From Streptomyces tailanensis (lineage in GTDB: Bacteria; Actinomycetota; Actinomycetes; Streptomycetales; Streptomycetaceae), in contig NZ_VTHJ01000024.1 of assembly GCF_008386495.1 (NCBI RefSeq), positions 73,983-120,460 on the forward strand: 46,478 bases of DNA, read 5' to 3'. Below the pieces are notes generated by a model. It ran no database searches and had not been told where the DNA came from. It saw only the letters and a program-made list of their open reading frames with translations. The translations under genes and the position numbers were made by a program. Below, piece by piece: positions 21,157 through 28,637 of the stretch (the first letter of the stretch is position 1; the number at the start of each line of letters is the position of its first letter).

Positions 21157-23004
21157 TCAGCGCACGATGGCGTGTTCCACGAGCAACCGCCCGGCCGCCG
21201 CGATCGACTCCGCGTCGATGCCCGCCTCGTGGAGCTGCTCCTCGGGGGTGCCCGAGCCCGGCATGGTGCGGACGGCCAGGCGTACCAGGCGGGGCACCGG
21301 GCGGCCGTCGAGGAAGGCGTCGAGGACCGCGTCGCCGAGGCCGCCCTCCTCGTAGTGGTCCTCGACGGTGAGCAGGCAGCCGGTGCGTTCGGCGGCCTCG
21401 CGCAGGGTGGGGCGGTCGACGGGCTTGACCGAGTAGAGGTCGATCACCCGGACCTGGATGCCCTCGCCGTCCAGCGCCTCGGCGGCCTTCAGGGCCTCGT
21501 GGACGGTGACGCCGGCCGCGACGACGGTGAGCCGGTCGCTGTCCGAGGCGCGCAGCACTTTGCTGCCGCCGATCTCGAACTCCTCGGTGGGGCTGTAGAT
21601 GACGGGGGTCTCGCCCCTGGACGTCCGCAGATAGCGGATGCCGTCGAGCCCGGCCATGGCCCCGACCAGCTTGGCGGTCTGGTTGGCGTCGCACGGATAC
21701 AGCACGGTCGAGCCGTGCACCGCGCGCAGGGTCGCCAGGTCCTCCAGGCCCATCTGCGAGGGGCCGTCCTGTCCGATGGCGACGCCCGCGTGCGAGCCGA
21801 CGAGGTTGATGCCGGCGCCGCCGATCGAGGCCATGCGGATGAAGTCGTGGGCGCGGGTGAGGAACGCCGCGAACGTGGAGGCGTACGGCAGCCAGCCGCG
21901 CGCCGCGATCCCCACCGCGGCGGCCACCAGCTGCTGTTCGGCGATGTAGCACTCGAAGAACCGGTCGGGGTGTTCCTTGGCGAAGAACTCGGCGCGCGTG
22001 GAGTCGCTGACCTCGCCGTCCAGGGCGACGATGTCGCCGCGTGCGGTGCCGAGCGCGGCGAGGGCCTGCCCGTAGGCGTCGCGGGTGGCGACCTCCTCGC
22101 CGATCTCGTAGCGCGGCAGCTCCAGATGTCCGGTCCGTACGGCGTGCAGCATGCGTGCGGCGGGCGGTGGCTGCACCTCGACTCGGATGTCACGTACGCC
22201 GCCGAGTTCGAGGATCGCCTCGTCCGGGTCCTTGAGCGGTTTGCCGTGCAGTCCCTCGCGGTCCTGGACGGACTCGACGCCCTTGCCCTTGAGGGTGCGG
22301 GCGAGTATCACGGTCGGCTGGGCCCTGGTGGACTCGGCCTCGCCGTACGCGCGGTCGACGGCGTCCACGTCGTGCCCGTCGATCTCGATCGTGTGCCAGC
22401 CGAAGGCGGCGAAGCGGCGGGCGTAGGCGTCCAGGTCGTGCCCGTGCCGGGTGGGCCCGCGCTGGCCGAGGCGGTTGACGTCGACGATCGCGACGAGGTT
22501 GTCCAGATGCTCGTACGAGGCGTGCTCGGCGGCCTCCCACACCGAGCCCTCGGAGAGTTCGCTGTCCCCGCACAGGACCCACACCCGGTATCCGGTGCGG
22601 TCCAGCCGCTTCTCGGCCAGCGCGAGGCCGACGCCGACGGGCAGCCCCTGGCCGAGTGAGCCGGTGGCCGTCTCGACCCAGGGCAGGCGCCGTGGCGTGG
22701 GGTGCCCTTCGAGGCGGCTGCCGTGCTTGCGGTAGGTCATCAGCTCGGTCTCGCTGATCGCGCCGGCCGCCTTGTACGCGGAGTACAGCAGGGGCGAGGC
22801 GTGGCCCTTGGACAGCACGAAGCGGTCGTTGCCCGGGTGCTGGGGGCGTTCGAAGTCGTAGCGCAGGTGCCGGGCGAGGAGCACCGCCATCAGTTCGGCC
22901 GCCGACATGGACGACGTGGGGTGCCCGGAACCGGCGGCGGTCGAGGCACGAATGCTGTCGACCCGCAACTGCTGGGCCAGCTCGGTCAGTTGACGGGTGT
23001 TCAT
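21157..23004 (-). CDS. Transketolase, short animal-like form
   Basis: 615 aa single-chain transketolase; transfers two-carbon ketol units in the pentose phosphate pathway. ThDP/Mg motif GDSELSEGSVWEAAEHAS (146-163), ETATGSLGQG (111-120), catalytic glutamate region CYIAEQQLVAAAVGIAARGW and SHAGVAIGQDGPSQMGLEDL. The length and these blocks are much closer to human TKT than to the roughly 660-aa E. coli TktA type. The usual GDG is GDS. Its ATG at 23004 overlaps the upstream oxidoreductase gene (ATGA), with AAGGAGA 6 bases upstream. Confidence 0.93.
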   Translation of the reverse strand: MNTRQLTELAQQLRVDSIRASTAAGSGHPTSSMSAAELMAVLLARHLRYDFERPQHPGNDRFVLSKGHASPLLYSAYKAAGAISETELMTYRKHGSRLEGHPTPRRLPWVETATGSLGQGLPVGVGLALAEKRLDRTGYRVWVLCGDSELSEGSVWEAAEHASYEHLDNLVAIVDVNRLGQRGPTRHGHDLDAYARRFAAFGWHTIEIDGHDVDAVDRAYGEAESTRAQPTVILARTLKGKGVESVQDREGLHGKPLKDPDEAILELGGVRDIRVEVQPPPAARMLHAVRTGHLELPRYEIGEEVATRDAYGQALAALGTARGDIVALDGEVSDSTRAEFFAKEHPDRFFECYIAEQQLVAAAVGIAARGWLPYASTFAAFLTRAHDFIRMASIGGAGINLVGSHAGVAIGQDGPSQMGLEDLATLRAVHGSTVLYPCDANQTAKLVGAMAGLDGIRYLRTSRGETPVIYSPTEEFEIGGSKVLRASDSDRLTVVAAGVTVHEALKAAEALDGEGIQVRVIDLYSVKPVDRPTLREAAERTGCLLTVEDHYEEGGLGDAVLDAFLDGRPVPRLVRLAVRTMPGSGTPEEQLHEAGIDAESIAAAGRLLVEHAIVR

Positions 23005-24617
23005 GAGTCTCCTTCCGAACCCTCGGCGGGCTCCTGCACGGCTTCGGGCGCCGACGTCCCGCGCTGTCGCCGGGGGCTGTCTGGGGCGCCCGGCACCGCG
23101 GTCGGCCCGGGCTTCTCGGGAGCGTCCTGCCGGCGGGCGGGCCCGGACCGCTCCGACGCCCCGGGCACCGGTGAGGCGTGCGGTTTCCCGGAGGCCCCCG
23201 GCACCGCCACAGGCCCCGGCTTGTCAGGGGTTTCCTGCCTCTGTGCGCCACCCCGGCCACCGGACGCCGCCGAGGACTTGACCCCGGTCTTCTCCTGCCC
23301 CGCTTTCTTCTGCCCGCCCGGCACCCGCGCCAGCTCCGGTGACGCCGTGTCGAGGGGTACCGACCAGGACCGTACGAGCCCCAACTGGACGCCCTGGCGC
23401 GGGAGTACGGCGTCGAGGAGCCAGTCGGCGGCGACGCGGACGCGGTTGCCGGGCATCGCGGCGAGGTGGTAGCCGCGGGTGACCGCTCCGGCGACGGGGC
23501 CGGACAGGGGTACGCCGAGCGGGTTGGCGGCGGCCTTGACCCCGCCGAGGTCGACGACGAAGCCCAGGTCGCTGTGGCGGTAGGGCTTGGGTTCGCCGCG
23601 GCCGAGGGAGGCGGCGACGTTGTGGCCGGCGACCTTGCCTTGCCGCCAGGCGTGCTGGGCGGTCATCGGCGTGTACTCACCGGGCTTGGTCAGATCGGGC
23701 ACGGCGGCCGCGTCCCCACAGGCGAACACCTCGGGGCGGCCCGGCACATGCAGCGTCGGCTCGACGAGCAGCCGCCCCCGCTCCATCGGCAGCCCGAGCG
23801 ACTCGGCGAGCGGATCGGGCCGTACGCCCACGCACCACACCAGCGTGCGCGTGTCGACGAACTCCCCGTCCGTCAGCAGCACTCCGGTGTGCGTGGCCTC
23901 CTTCACGGCGGTCCCCATCCGTACGTCGACGCCCCGCTGCCGCAGCACCCGGTCGGCGGTCCGCGACAGCTTCTCGTCCATCTCCGGCATGACCCGCCCG
24001 GCGATGTCGAGCAGCAGCCAGCGGGGCCGGACGCCCTGCCACAGCGGCTGCTTGCGTACCAGTTCGTCGGTGAACAGCTGCCCCTGGGCCGCGACCTCGG
24101 TCCCCGTGTACCCGGCGCCGACCACCACGAAGGTGCAGCGCGACCGGCAGCTCTTGGGGTCCTCGGCACCGGCGGCCAGCTCCACCTGCCGGGTCACGTG
24201 GTCCCTGAGGTACAGCGCCTCCGGCAGACCGCGGAAGCCGTGGGCGTGCTCGGCGACGCCCGGGATGGGCAGCAGCTTGTTGACGCTGCCGACCGCGAGC
24301 ACGAGCCGGTCGTAGGTGAGGGTGCCGATGCCGCCCTCGGGGTCCGAGTAGTGCACGGTACGGGCGTCGAGGTCGATGTCGTCGGCCTCGCCGAGCACCA
24401 GGCGTACGTGGCGCAGGGTGCCGGTGAGGGAGACGGTGACCCGACGCGGCTCCAGGACGCCTGCGGCGACCTGGGGCAGCAGGGGCAGGTACAGAAAGTA
24501 GTCGGTCGGGTTGAGCAGGGTGATGTCGGCATGGTTCCGGGTCAGCCGCGACAGGGTGCGGGCCGTCCGGTAACCGGCGAAGCCGGCACCGACGATCACG
24601 ATGCGGGGTCGACTCAC
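23001..24617 (-). CDS. NDH-2-like NAD(P)/FAD oxidoreductase with low-complexity tail
   Basis: 538 aa. FAD dinucleotide fold VIVGAGFAGYRTARTLSRL (7-25), second NAD fold VVVGAGYTGTEVAAQG near residue 165, and FACGDAAAVPDL (FAD ribityl contact) near 295: type II NADH:quinone dehydrogenase architecture. Residues about 430-538 are a Pro/Gly/Ala/Ser tail with an internal duplication (PDKPGPVAVPGA and PEKPGPTAVPGA). The tail is probably disordered. The start at 24617 follows AGGCGAACCGTG. First gene of the minus-strand run leading to gvp. The electron acceptor is not determined. Confidence 0.88.
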   Translation of the reverse strand: MSRPRIVIVGAGFAGYRTARTLSRLTRNHADITLLNPTDYFLYLPLLPQVAAGVLEPRRVTVSLTGTLRHVRLVLGEADDIDLDARTVHYSDPEGGIGTLTYDRLVLAVGSVNKLLPIPGVAEHAHGFRGLPEALYLRDHVTRQVELAAGAEDPKSCRSRCTFVVVGAGYTGTEVAAQGQLFTDELVRKQPLWQGVRPRWLLLDIAGRVMPEMDEKLSRTADRVLRQRGVDVRMGTAVKEATHTGVLLTDGEFVDTRTLVWCVGVRPDPLAESLGLPMERGRLLVEPTLHVPGRPEVFACGDAAAVPDLTKPGEYTPMTAQHAWRQGKVAGHNVAASLGRGEPKPYRHSDLGFVVDLGGVKAAANPLGVPLSGPVAGAVTRGYHLAAMPGNRVRVAADWLLDAVLPRQGVQLGLVRSWSVPLDTASPELARVPGGQKKAGQEKTGVKSSAASGGRGGAQRQETPDKPGPVAVPGASGKPHASPVPGASERSGPARRQDAPEKPGPTAVPGAPDSPRRQRGTSAPEAVQEPAEGSEGDS

Positions 24618-24760
24618 GGTTCGCCTCCGGCGGTCGCGCGTTAGGGCCCTCGGACATACGGGTCCTGTGGCGTACGGGCCTTCCGCGTCCCCCTGGTCAA
24701 GGCGCCCAAACCGGTGGGGAGCCGATCGGGGCGCCCGAACGTCCGTGGGTTTCGTCCGTG

Positions 24761-24785
24761 GGTTTCCGCTGTGACCCCCGGGTAC
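24761..24785 (+). promoter_or_regulatory. Stress-sigma (GNNTN-N14-GGGTAC) promoter candidate
   Basis: GGTTT at 24761-24765, a 14-base spacer, GGGTAC at 24780-24785, about 45 bases upstream of the LLM gene start at 24830. It is the same spacing as the sites at 3319 and 10299. It lies in the divergent gap with the NDH-like gene, where no other gene is seen. Confidence 0.45.
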
Positions 24786-24829
24786 CCGGACCGCGAGACC
24801 CGGCCCGCATCCGTCGCGGAGGTGCCCCC

Positions 24830-25795
24830 ATGCCCGAGTTCGGCTGCTTCCTGGCGACCGAGGAGTTCGGTCCCGCCGACCTGATCGAGCAGGCGAGGAT
24901 GGCCGAGCAGGCCGGATTCGAGTGCTTGTGGATCTCGGACCACTACCACCCGTGGAACGACGCGCAGGGTCACAGCCCGTTCGTGTGGTCGGTGATCGGC
25001 GGCCTCTCGGAGGCGGTGTCGCTGCCGATCGAGACGGCGGTGACCTGTCCGACGGTCCGGATCCACCCGGCGGTCGTGGCGCAGGCCGCGGCGACCAGCG
25101 CGGTGATGACCGGCGGCCGGTTCCGTCTCGGCCTCGGCTCGGGCGAGGCCCTCAACGAGCACATCCTCGGCACGCACTGGCCGCCGGCGAACGTCCGTCT
25201 GGAGATGCTGGAGGAGGCGATCCAGATCATCCGGCGCCTGTTCACCGGCGAGGAGGTCACACACCACGGCGTCCACTACACCGTGGAGAACGCCCGCCTC
25301 TACACGGTGCCCGACGAGCCCGTCCCGATCGACGTCTCCGCCTTCGGCCCGAGCGCCGCCGGGCTCGCCGCCCGCGTCGGCGACGGCTTCATCACCATGG
25401 GGCCCAACGAGGAGCTGGTGGCGCAGTACCGCAAGGGCGGCGGGGGCGGCAACCTCGTCAGCGGCGGTACGAAGCTGTGCTGGGGCCAGGACCGCGAGGC
25501 CGCCGTCCGCACGGTCCACCGCCTCTGGTCCAACCAGCTCCTGCCCGGCGAGATGGGCCAGGTCCTGCCCACTCCCCGCCACTTCGAGCAGCTGGAGCCC
25601 CTGGTCACCGAGCAGATGGTCGCCGAGAACACGGTCTGCGGCGACGACGTCGACGAACACGTCGCCGCGCTGTCCGCCTTCGCCGACGCCGGCTTCGACC
25701 GCGTCTACGTGAGCCAGATCGGCCCCGACCAACGCGGCTTCTTCGACTTCTACCGCACGAAGGTGCTCCCACAACTCCAGCAGGGAAACCGCTGA
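24830..25795 (+). CDS. F420-dependent LLM-class oxidoreductase (TIGR03557 type)
   Basis: 321 aa luciferase-like TIM barrel. Landmarks are ADLIEQARMAEQAGFECLWI, SDHYHPWNDAQGHSPFVWSV, GRFRLGLGSGEALNEHILG and PVPIDVSAFGPSAAGLAARV, close to F420-dependent glucose-6-phosphate dehydrogenase-like proteins of the TIGR03557 family. The cofactor would be reduced deazaflavin F420; the substrate is unknown. GGAGG lies 6 bases upstream of the ATG. A candidate stress-sigma promoter is upstream. Confidence 0.9.
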   Translation: MPEFGCFLATEEFGPADLIEQARMAEQAGFECLWISDHYHPWNDAQGHSPFVWSVIGGLSEAVSLPIETAVTCPTVRIHPAVVAQAAATSAVMTGGRFRLGLGSGEALNEHILGTHWPPANVRLEMLEEAIQIIRRLFTGEEVTHHGVHYTVENARLYTVPDEPVPIDVSAFGPSAAGLAARVGDGFITMGPNEELVAQYRKGGGGGNLVSGGTKLCWGQDREAAVRTVHRLWSNQLLPGEMGQVLPTPRHFEQLEPLVTEQMVAENTVCGDDVDEHVAALSAFADAGFDRVYVSQIGPDQRGFFDFYRTKVLPQLQQGNR

Positions 25796-25818
25796 CGGGC
25801 CCCCGAGTTCCCCCAGTC

Positions 25819-25861
25819 CTCGGCCCAGATGGTGCTTCCTCTCCCCATCATCTGGGCCGAG
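25819..25861. terminator. Perfect 13-bp stem between convergent LLM and SDR remnant
   Basis: CTCGGCCCAGATG (25819-25831) pairs perfectly with CATCTGGGCCGAG (25849-25861) around a 17-base loop, 23 bases after the LLM stop. It has no T-tract but is long and GC-rich; it probably acts as a terminator in both directions. Confidence 0.7.
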
Positions 25862-26056
25862 CCCAGACCGTCTTCTGTCCCAGCCGACGGAGTGCGGCGG
25901 TCGTCGCGGCGCTCAACCCGCACACCACCAAGCCCGCACCCACGCGGTTCCGGTTGCGTGAAACCCACTCCTGCGCGCTCTTCGGCCGCGCCTCGTCGTC
26001 GAAGCGCCCGTGCGCCCCGAAGTCCCGCCCGTGCGGCCCGTCGGCGGGGCTCCGCA

Positions 26057-26078
26057 GGTTCCCGTGGCCACGGGAACC
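26057..26078. other. 22-bp perfect palindrome
   Basis: GGTTCCCGTGG followed immediately by its reverse complement, with no loop, in the C-terminal part of the SDR remnant close to its premature stop. Confidence 0.7.
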
Positions 26079-26268
26079 CACCACTCCCTGCTCGTCCGGT
26101 TAGGACTCGAACCCCGTACGAGCGAGATACCGGTCGAGCAGACCCGGGGCCACCGCGTTCGCGATCAGCGCCGCCACCGTGGATCCGCCCACCCAGTACT
26201 CCCGCCGCCACCCATGTGCCGCCGCATGGACGACGACGACGGAGCGCGCGGCGACCTCCGGCTGTTGA

Positions 26269-26340
26269 AGTTCTCTCCCGGATGAATCCGGGAGATTCTC
26301 CCCTGGATCGCTCCGGGGAGTTCGACAGGTCATGCCTGTC
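26269..26340 (-). mobile_element. IS200/IS605-like terminal hairpin footprint
   Basis: On the minus strand, in order: GACAGG-CATGA-CCTGTC (26340-26324), CTCCCC...GGGGAG (26320-26298), and TCTCCCGGAT-TC-ATCCGGGAGA (26295-26274, perfect 10-bp stem), followed by GAACTTCAA. The last part, GAATCTCCC...GGGAGA...TTCAA, resembles the right end of IS200/IS605/TnpB elements. SDR coding sequence resumes immediately after TTCAA. No transposase or TnpB gene is present, so it is a solo end or a non-autonomous palindrome element. Confidence 0.55.
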
Positions 26341-26755
26341 CAGCGACGACCCGCGCGGCCCGCGTACCGAACACATAGCCAGGTAGGTCACTTCGGTGAC
26401 CCGCCGGTACTCGTCGGGCGTGATGTCCAGGAACGGCGCGAAAACCCCGGCGAAGGCGTTGTTGACCCACACGTCGATGCACCCGAAGGCGTCGACGACC
26501 TGATGGGCCGCGTCCTCGACCGCCTTGGCGTCGGCCATGTCGACGCTGACGACGAGCGCCTCGCCCCCGGCCCGCTCCACTTCGTCTGCGGCCGCCGCGG
26601 GCCCTTCGCGTCCCCGGGCGAGCAACGCCACCCGGTCCCCCCCGGGCGGCGAAGGCCACGGCGGTGGCCCGGCCGACGCCACCGCTGGCACCCGTCACCA
26701 CGACGGCTCTGCGGCGGCGCGACAGGGATGACGTACGGGTTGACGTAAGCACCGC

Positions 26756-27274
26756 TCACCGGGCCCGGTGATGCGGCGCCTCGGGATCGGTACCGGTCGG
26801 CGGCGGACCCCCGGCGGCCGTACCGCCGGGCGCGACGGGCGGCACCGGCGGATAGCCGGCCGGCCCGGCGCCACCCGGGGGCACCCCCGGCGCCGTAAAG
26901 CCACCGACACCGCCGCCACCACCACCGGCCCGGTCACGGCCCGCCGCGAGCTCCGCCTCACGCTCGGGCGTCGGCCGGGACGCCGAAGGCCGGGCGGCGC
27001 TCCGCAGCGCGTAGGCCACCGCTGCCAGGACGACGGCCGTGATCAGCGCGGCGGCCCAGTCGGGGAGGCCCAGCGCGAGCGCCAGACCGAGGGCGAGCGC
27101 CAGGGCGGCACCCGCGTACAGGGCGACGGCGCCGGACGCGGCGTACAGGGCGGCCGTACGGCGCTGCTTGCGGGTCTGTTGCCGCAGCTCGTCGCGTACG
27201 GTCTCACGGGCCACCAGCGCCAGTTCGTCGACCAGGTCCTTGTCCAGATGTTCCAGATGATCCAAGCGGTCCAT
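26756..27274 (-). CDS. Holin-X-like (DUF1469) membrane protein with Gly/Pro tail
   Basis: 172 aa. An N-terminal amphipathic helix (LDKDLVDELALVARETVRDE) precedes two membrane helices (AALYAASGAVALYAGAALAL and WAAALITAVVLAAVAYAL), the actinobacterial holin-X/putative membrane superfamily pattern. These are common small membrane proteins, not proven lysis proteins. The C-terminal 55 residues are Gly/Pro-rich (GGGGGGVGG, PPVPPVAPGG). The ATG at 27274 is chosen as the first codon of the conserved N-terminus. A GGGTAC lies 9 bases upstream without a matching -35 box. Confidence 0.8.
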   Translation of the reverse strand: MDRLDHLEHLDKDLVDELALVARETVRDELRQQTRKQRRTAALYAASGAVALYAGAALALALGLALALGLPDWAAALITAVVLAAVAYALRSAARPSASRPTPEREAELAAGRDRAGGGGGGVGGFTAPGVPPGGAGPAGYPPVPPVAPGGTAAGGPPPTGTDPEAPHHRAR

Positions 27275-27389
27275 GGCACCCGAGTACCCGAGCGCACGCC
27301 CGCATAACGTCGCACCCAAGCAGACGTCAACCGGTTTGAACCAGCCGAAACGATCTCGTCCCCGGTCGGCCCCAACTAGGCTCGTACGC

Positions 27390-27743
27390 ATGGAGATTCT
27401 CGGTACCACGCTCCGTATCTGTGTCGACGACCTGGAAGCCGCCGTCCCCTTCTACGAGAGACTCTCGGGCGGACCGGCGATGCGCTTCGAGCGCGGTGGT
27501 GTCCAGGTCGCCGCTGTCGGCTGTTTTCTGCTGATGAGCGGCCCCGAGTCCGAGCTGGAGGTGCTGCGGAAGGTCACCGCCACCATCGCGGTCAAGGACG
27601 TCGACGAGGCCCATCAGGTCCTCACAGACTCGGGCGCCCGCGTCCTGGCGGGCCCGGTGCCGACTCCCGTCGGCCGCAACCTGATCGCGGTGCACCCGGA
27701 CGGCTCGGTGTACGAGTACGCGGACCGGCGCGCGGCCGGGTAG
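27390..27743 (+). CDS. VOC-family (glyoxalase/bleomycin-resistance fold) protein
   Basis: 117 aa: ILGTTLRICVDDLEAAVPFY, a central TATIAVKDVDEAHQVLTDSG, and VGRNLIAVHPDGSVYEYADR make the two babbab modules of a small VOC domain. Members are metal-dependent lyases, dioxygenases or drug-binding proteins; here the function is unknown. There is no ribosome site in front of ATG 27390, but TAGGCT lies 7 bases upstream, so leaderless transcription is possible. Confidence 0.87.
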   Translation: MEILGTTLRICVDDLEAAVPFYERLSGGPAMRFERGGVQVAAVGCFLLMSGPESELEVLRKVTATIAVKDVDEAHQVLTDSGARVLAGPVPTPVGRNLIAVHPDGSVYEYADRRAAG

Positions 27744-27753
27744 CACAGGTCGC

Positions 27754-27978
27754 CTACGTCAACTCGTCGTCCCCGAAGTCCTCTTCGTCCCCGATCCGCA
27801 CCGCGGACTCCTCGGCGGACAGCCCGCTCGTCGAGCCCTCCTGCGCCCCGAGCCGCCGTACGACGCCCTGCTCCCGCAGGGCGCCGGCGAGCTTGTAACA
27901 GCCGGGGACGGTACCCGGGGCGGGCGGCCTGAGACCGAGGTTGGAGGGGGCGTCCAGGACGACGATGTTCTTCGGCAT
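27754..27978 (-). pseudogene. Truncated arginase-family gene
   Basis: 74 aa. NIVVLDAPSNLGLRPPAPGT, then VPGCYKLAGALREQGVVRRL is the N-terminus of actinobacterial arginase/agmatinase-family proteins, which normally run to about 280-300 aa with metal-binding GGDH and DxHxD motifs. Here it ends after 45 recognisable residues with an acidic tail (GDEEDFGDDELT). All catalytic residues are missing. AGGA 8 bases upstream supports the ATG at 27978, so a short peptide may still be made. Confidence 0.7.
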
Positions 27979-28050
27979 GGGACTCATCCTGCGGGACGGC
28001 AGGCCGCGGGTGGGCGGAAATCGTCATCTCCCGGCCGGGCCGGGAAACCC

Positions 28051-28611
28051 TCATCGCCCGGCCCGGCCCCCAGGGCGCATCTCGGTCGTGAGGGCCCATC
28101 GCTCGTGGTCCCGCCATGCCCCGTCGATGAACAGGAAGTCCGGGGAGAACCCCTCCAGCCGGAAGCCGCACCGCCGGGCCAGGGCGATGGAGGCGGTGTT
28201 CCGCGGCTGCACGTTGATCTCCAGCCGGTGCAGCCCCATCGCTCCGAACGCGTACTCGACGACCAGCCCGAGCCCCTCGCTCATCAGCCCCCGCCCGGCG
28301 GCGTGCGCGAAGGCCCCGTATCCGAGCGCCCCGCACGCGAAGCCACCCCCGACGATGTTGTTGATGTTGATGAACCCGGCGATCCCGCCATCCTCCCGCT
28401 CGCACACCAGGAACCCGGCCCTCGTCGGGCCCTCGATGAGCCGCCCCGCGTAGGCGGCGTACGCGGTGGATGTGGTCGGCGGGAACAGCCACGGTTGGTG
28501 CAGGCTCTTGCTCTCCCGCGCCCGCGCGGTGAACTCGGGCCCGTCGTCGAGCGTGAAGTGCCGTATCCCCACGCGGGGACCTACGGCGAGGTAGCGAACG
28601 TTCTCGGACAC
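28051..28611 (-). CDS. GNAT N-acetyltransferase, RimJ/RimL type
   Basis: 186 aa. Motifs are GIRHFTLDDGPEFTARAR, VCEREDGGIAGFININNIVG, the acetyl-CoA loop HAAGRGLMSEGLGLVVEYAF, and LEINVQPRNTASIALARRCG with GFRLEGFSPDFLFIDGAWRD, the ribosomal-protein alanine acetyltransferase-like subgroup. The target is unknown. I place the start at GTG 28611 (VSENVRYLAV), where conserved-looking sequence begins; there is no clear ribosome site, and TACCGT 7 bases upstream suggests possible leaderless expression. Confidence 0.85.
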   Translation of the reverse strand: MSENVRYLAVGPRVGIRHFTLDDGPEFTARARESKSLHQPWLFPPTTSTAYAAYAGRLIEGPTRAGFLVCEREDGGIAGFININNIVGGGFACGALGYGAFAHAAGRGLMSEGLGLVVEYAFGAMGLHRLEINVQPRNTASIALARRCGFRLEGFSPDFLFIDGAWRDHERWALTTEMRPGGRAGR

Positions 28612-28637
28612 ACCGCAACGGTAAGCCGCACCGGGTG

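Larger units (their letters stand above)
25848..26752 (-). pseudogene. Broken SDR-family oxidoreductase
   Basis: Pieces of one short-chain dehydrogenase appear in order in different frames. They are the Rossmann N-terminus VVVTGASGGVGRATAVAFAA, then (after +1 G in a G-run near 26640) RVALLARG and DVWVNNAFAGVFAPFLDITP, then VTYLA. One base is missing near 26380, shifting to GYVFGTRAA. The catalytic Ser and Tyr-x3-Lys region is absent and replaced by about 75 bases of hairpins (26269-26340). Homology resumes as QPEVAARSVVVVHAAAHGW and NAVAPGLLDRYLARTGF, and after a stop at 26100-26102 ends as DFGAHGRFDDEARPKSAQEW. The gene cannot encode an active enzyme. Confidence 0.88.

Noticed and set aside
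26095..26125. tRNA T-arm-like sequence GGTTCGAGTCC on the minus strand
   Set aside because: Only three stem pairs form, there is no acceptor, D or anticodon arm, and the bases encode the SDR segment LARTGF. Chance similarity.
26756..27274. Holin-like gene as evidence of a prophage
   Set aside because: The family is a common chromosomal actinobacterial membrane protein and no phage structural, lysis or integrase gene is nearby.
27284..27292. GGGTAC just before the holin-X start as a stress promoter
   Set aside because: No acceptable -35 box at 14-16 bases, and the box is only 9 bases from the ATG.
27754..27978. The 74-aa frame as a novel intact small protein
   Set aside because: Its first 45 residues match the arginase-family N-terminus so closely that truncation is the simpler reading.
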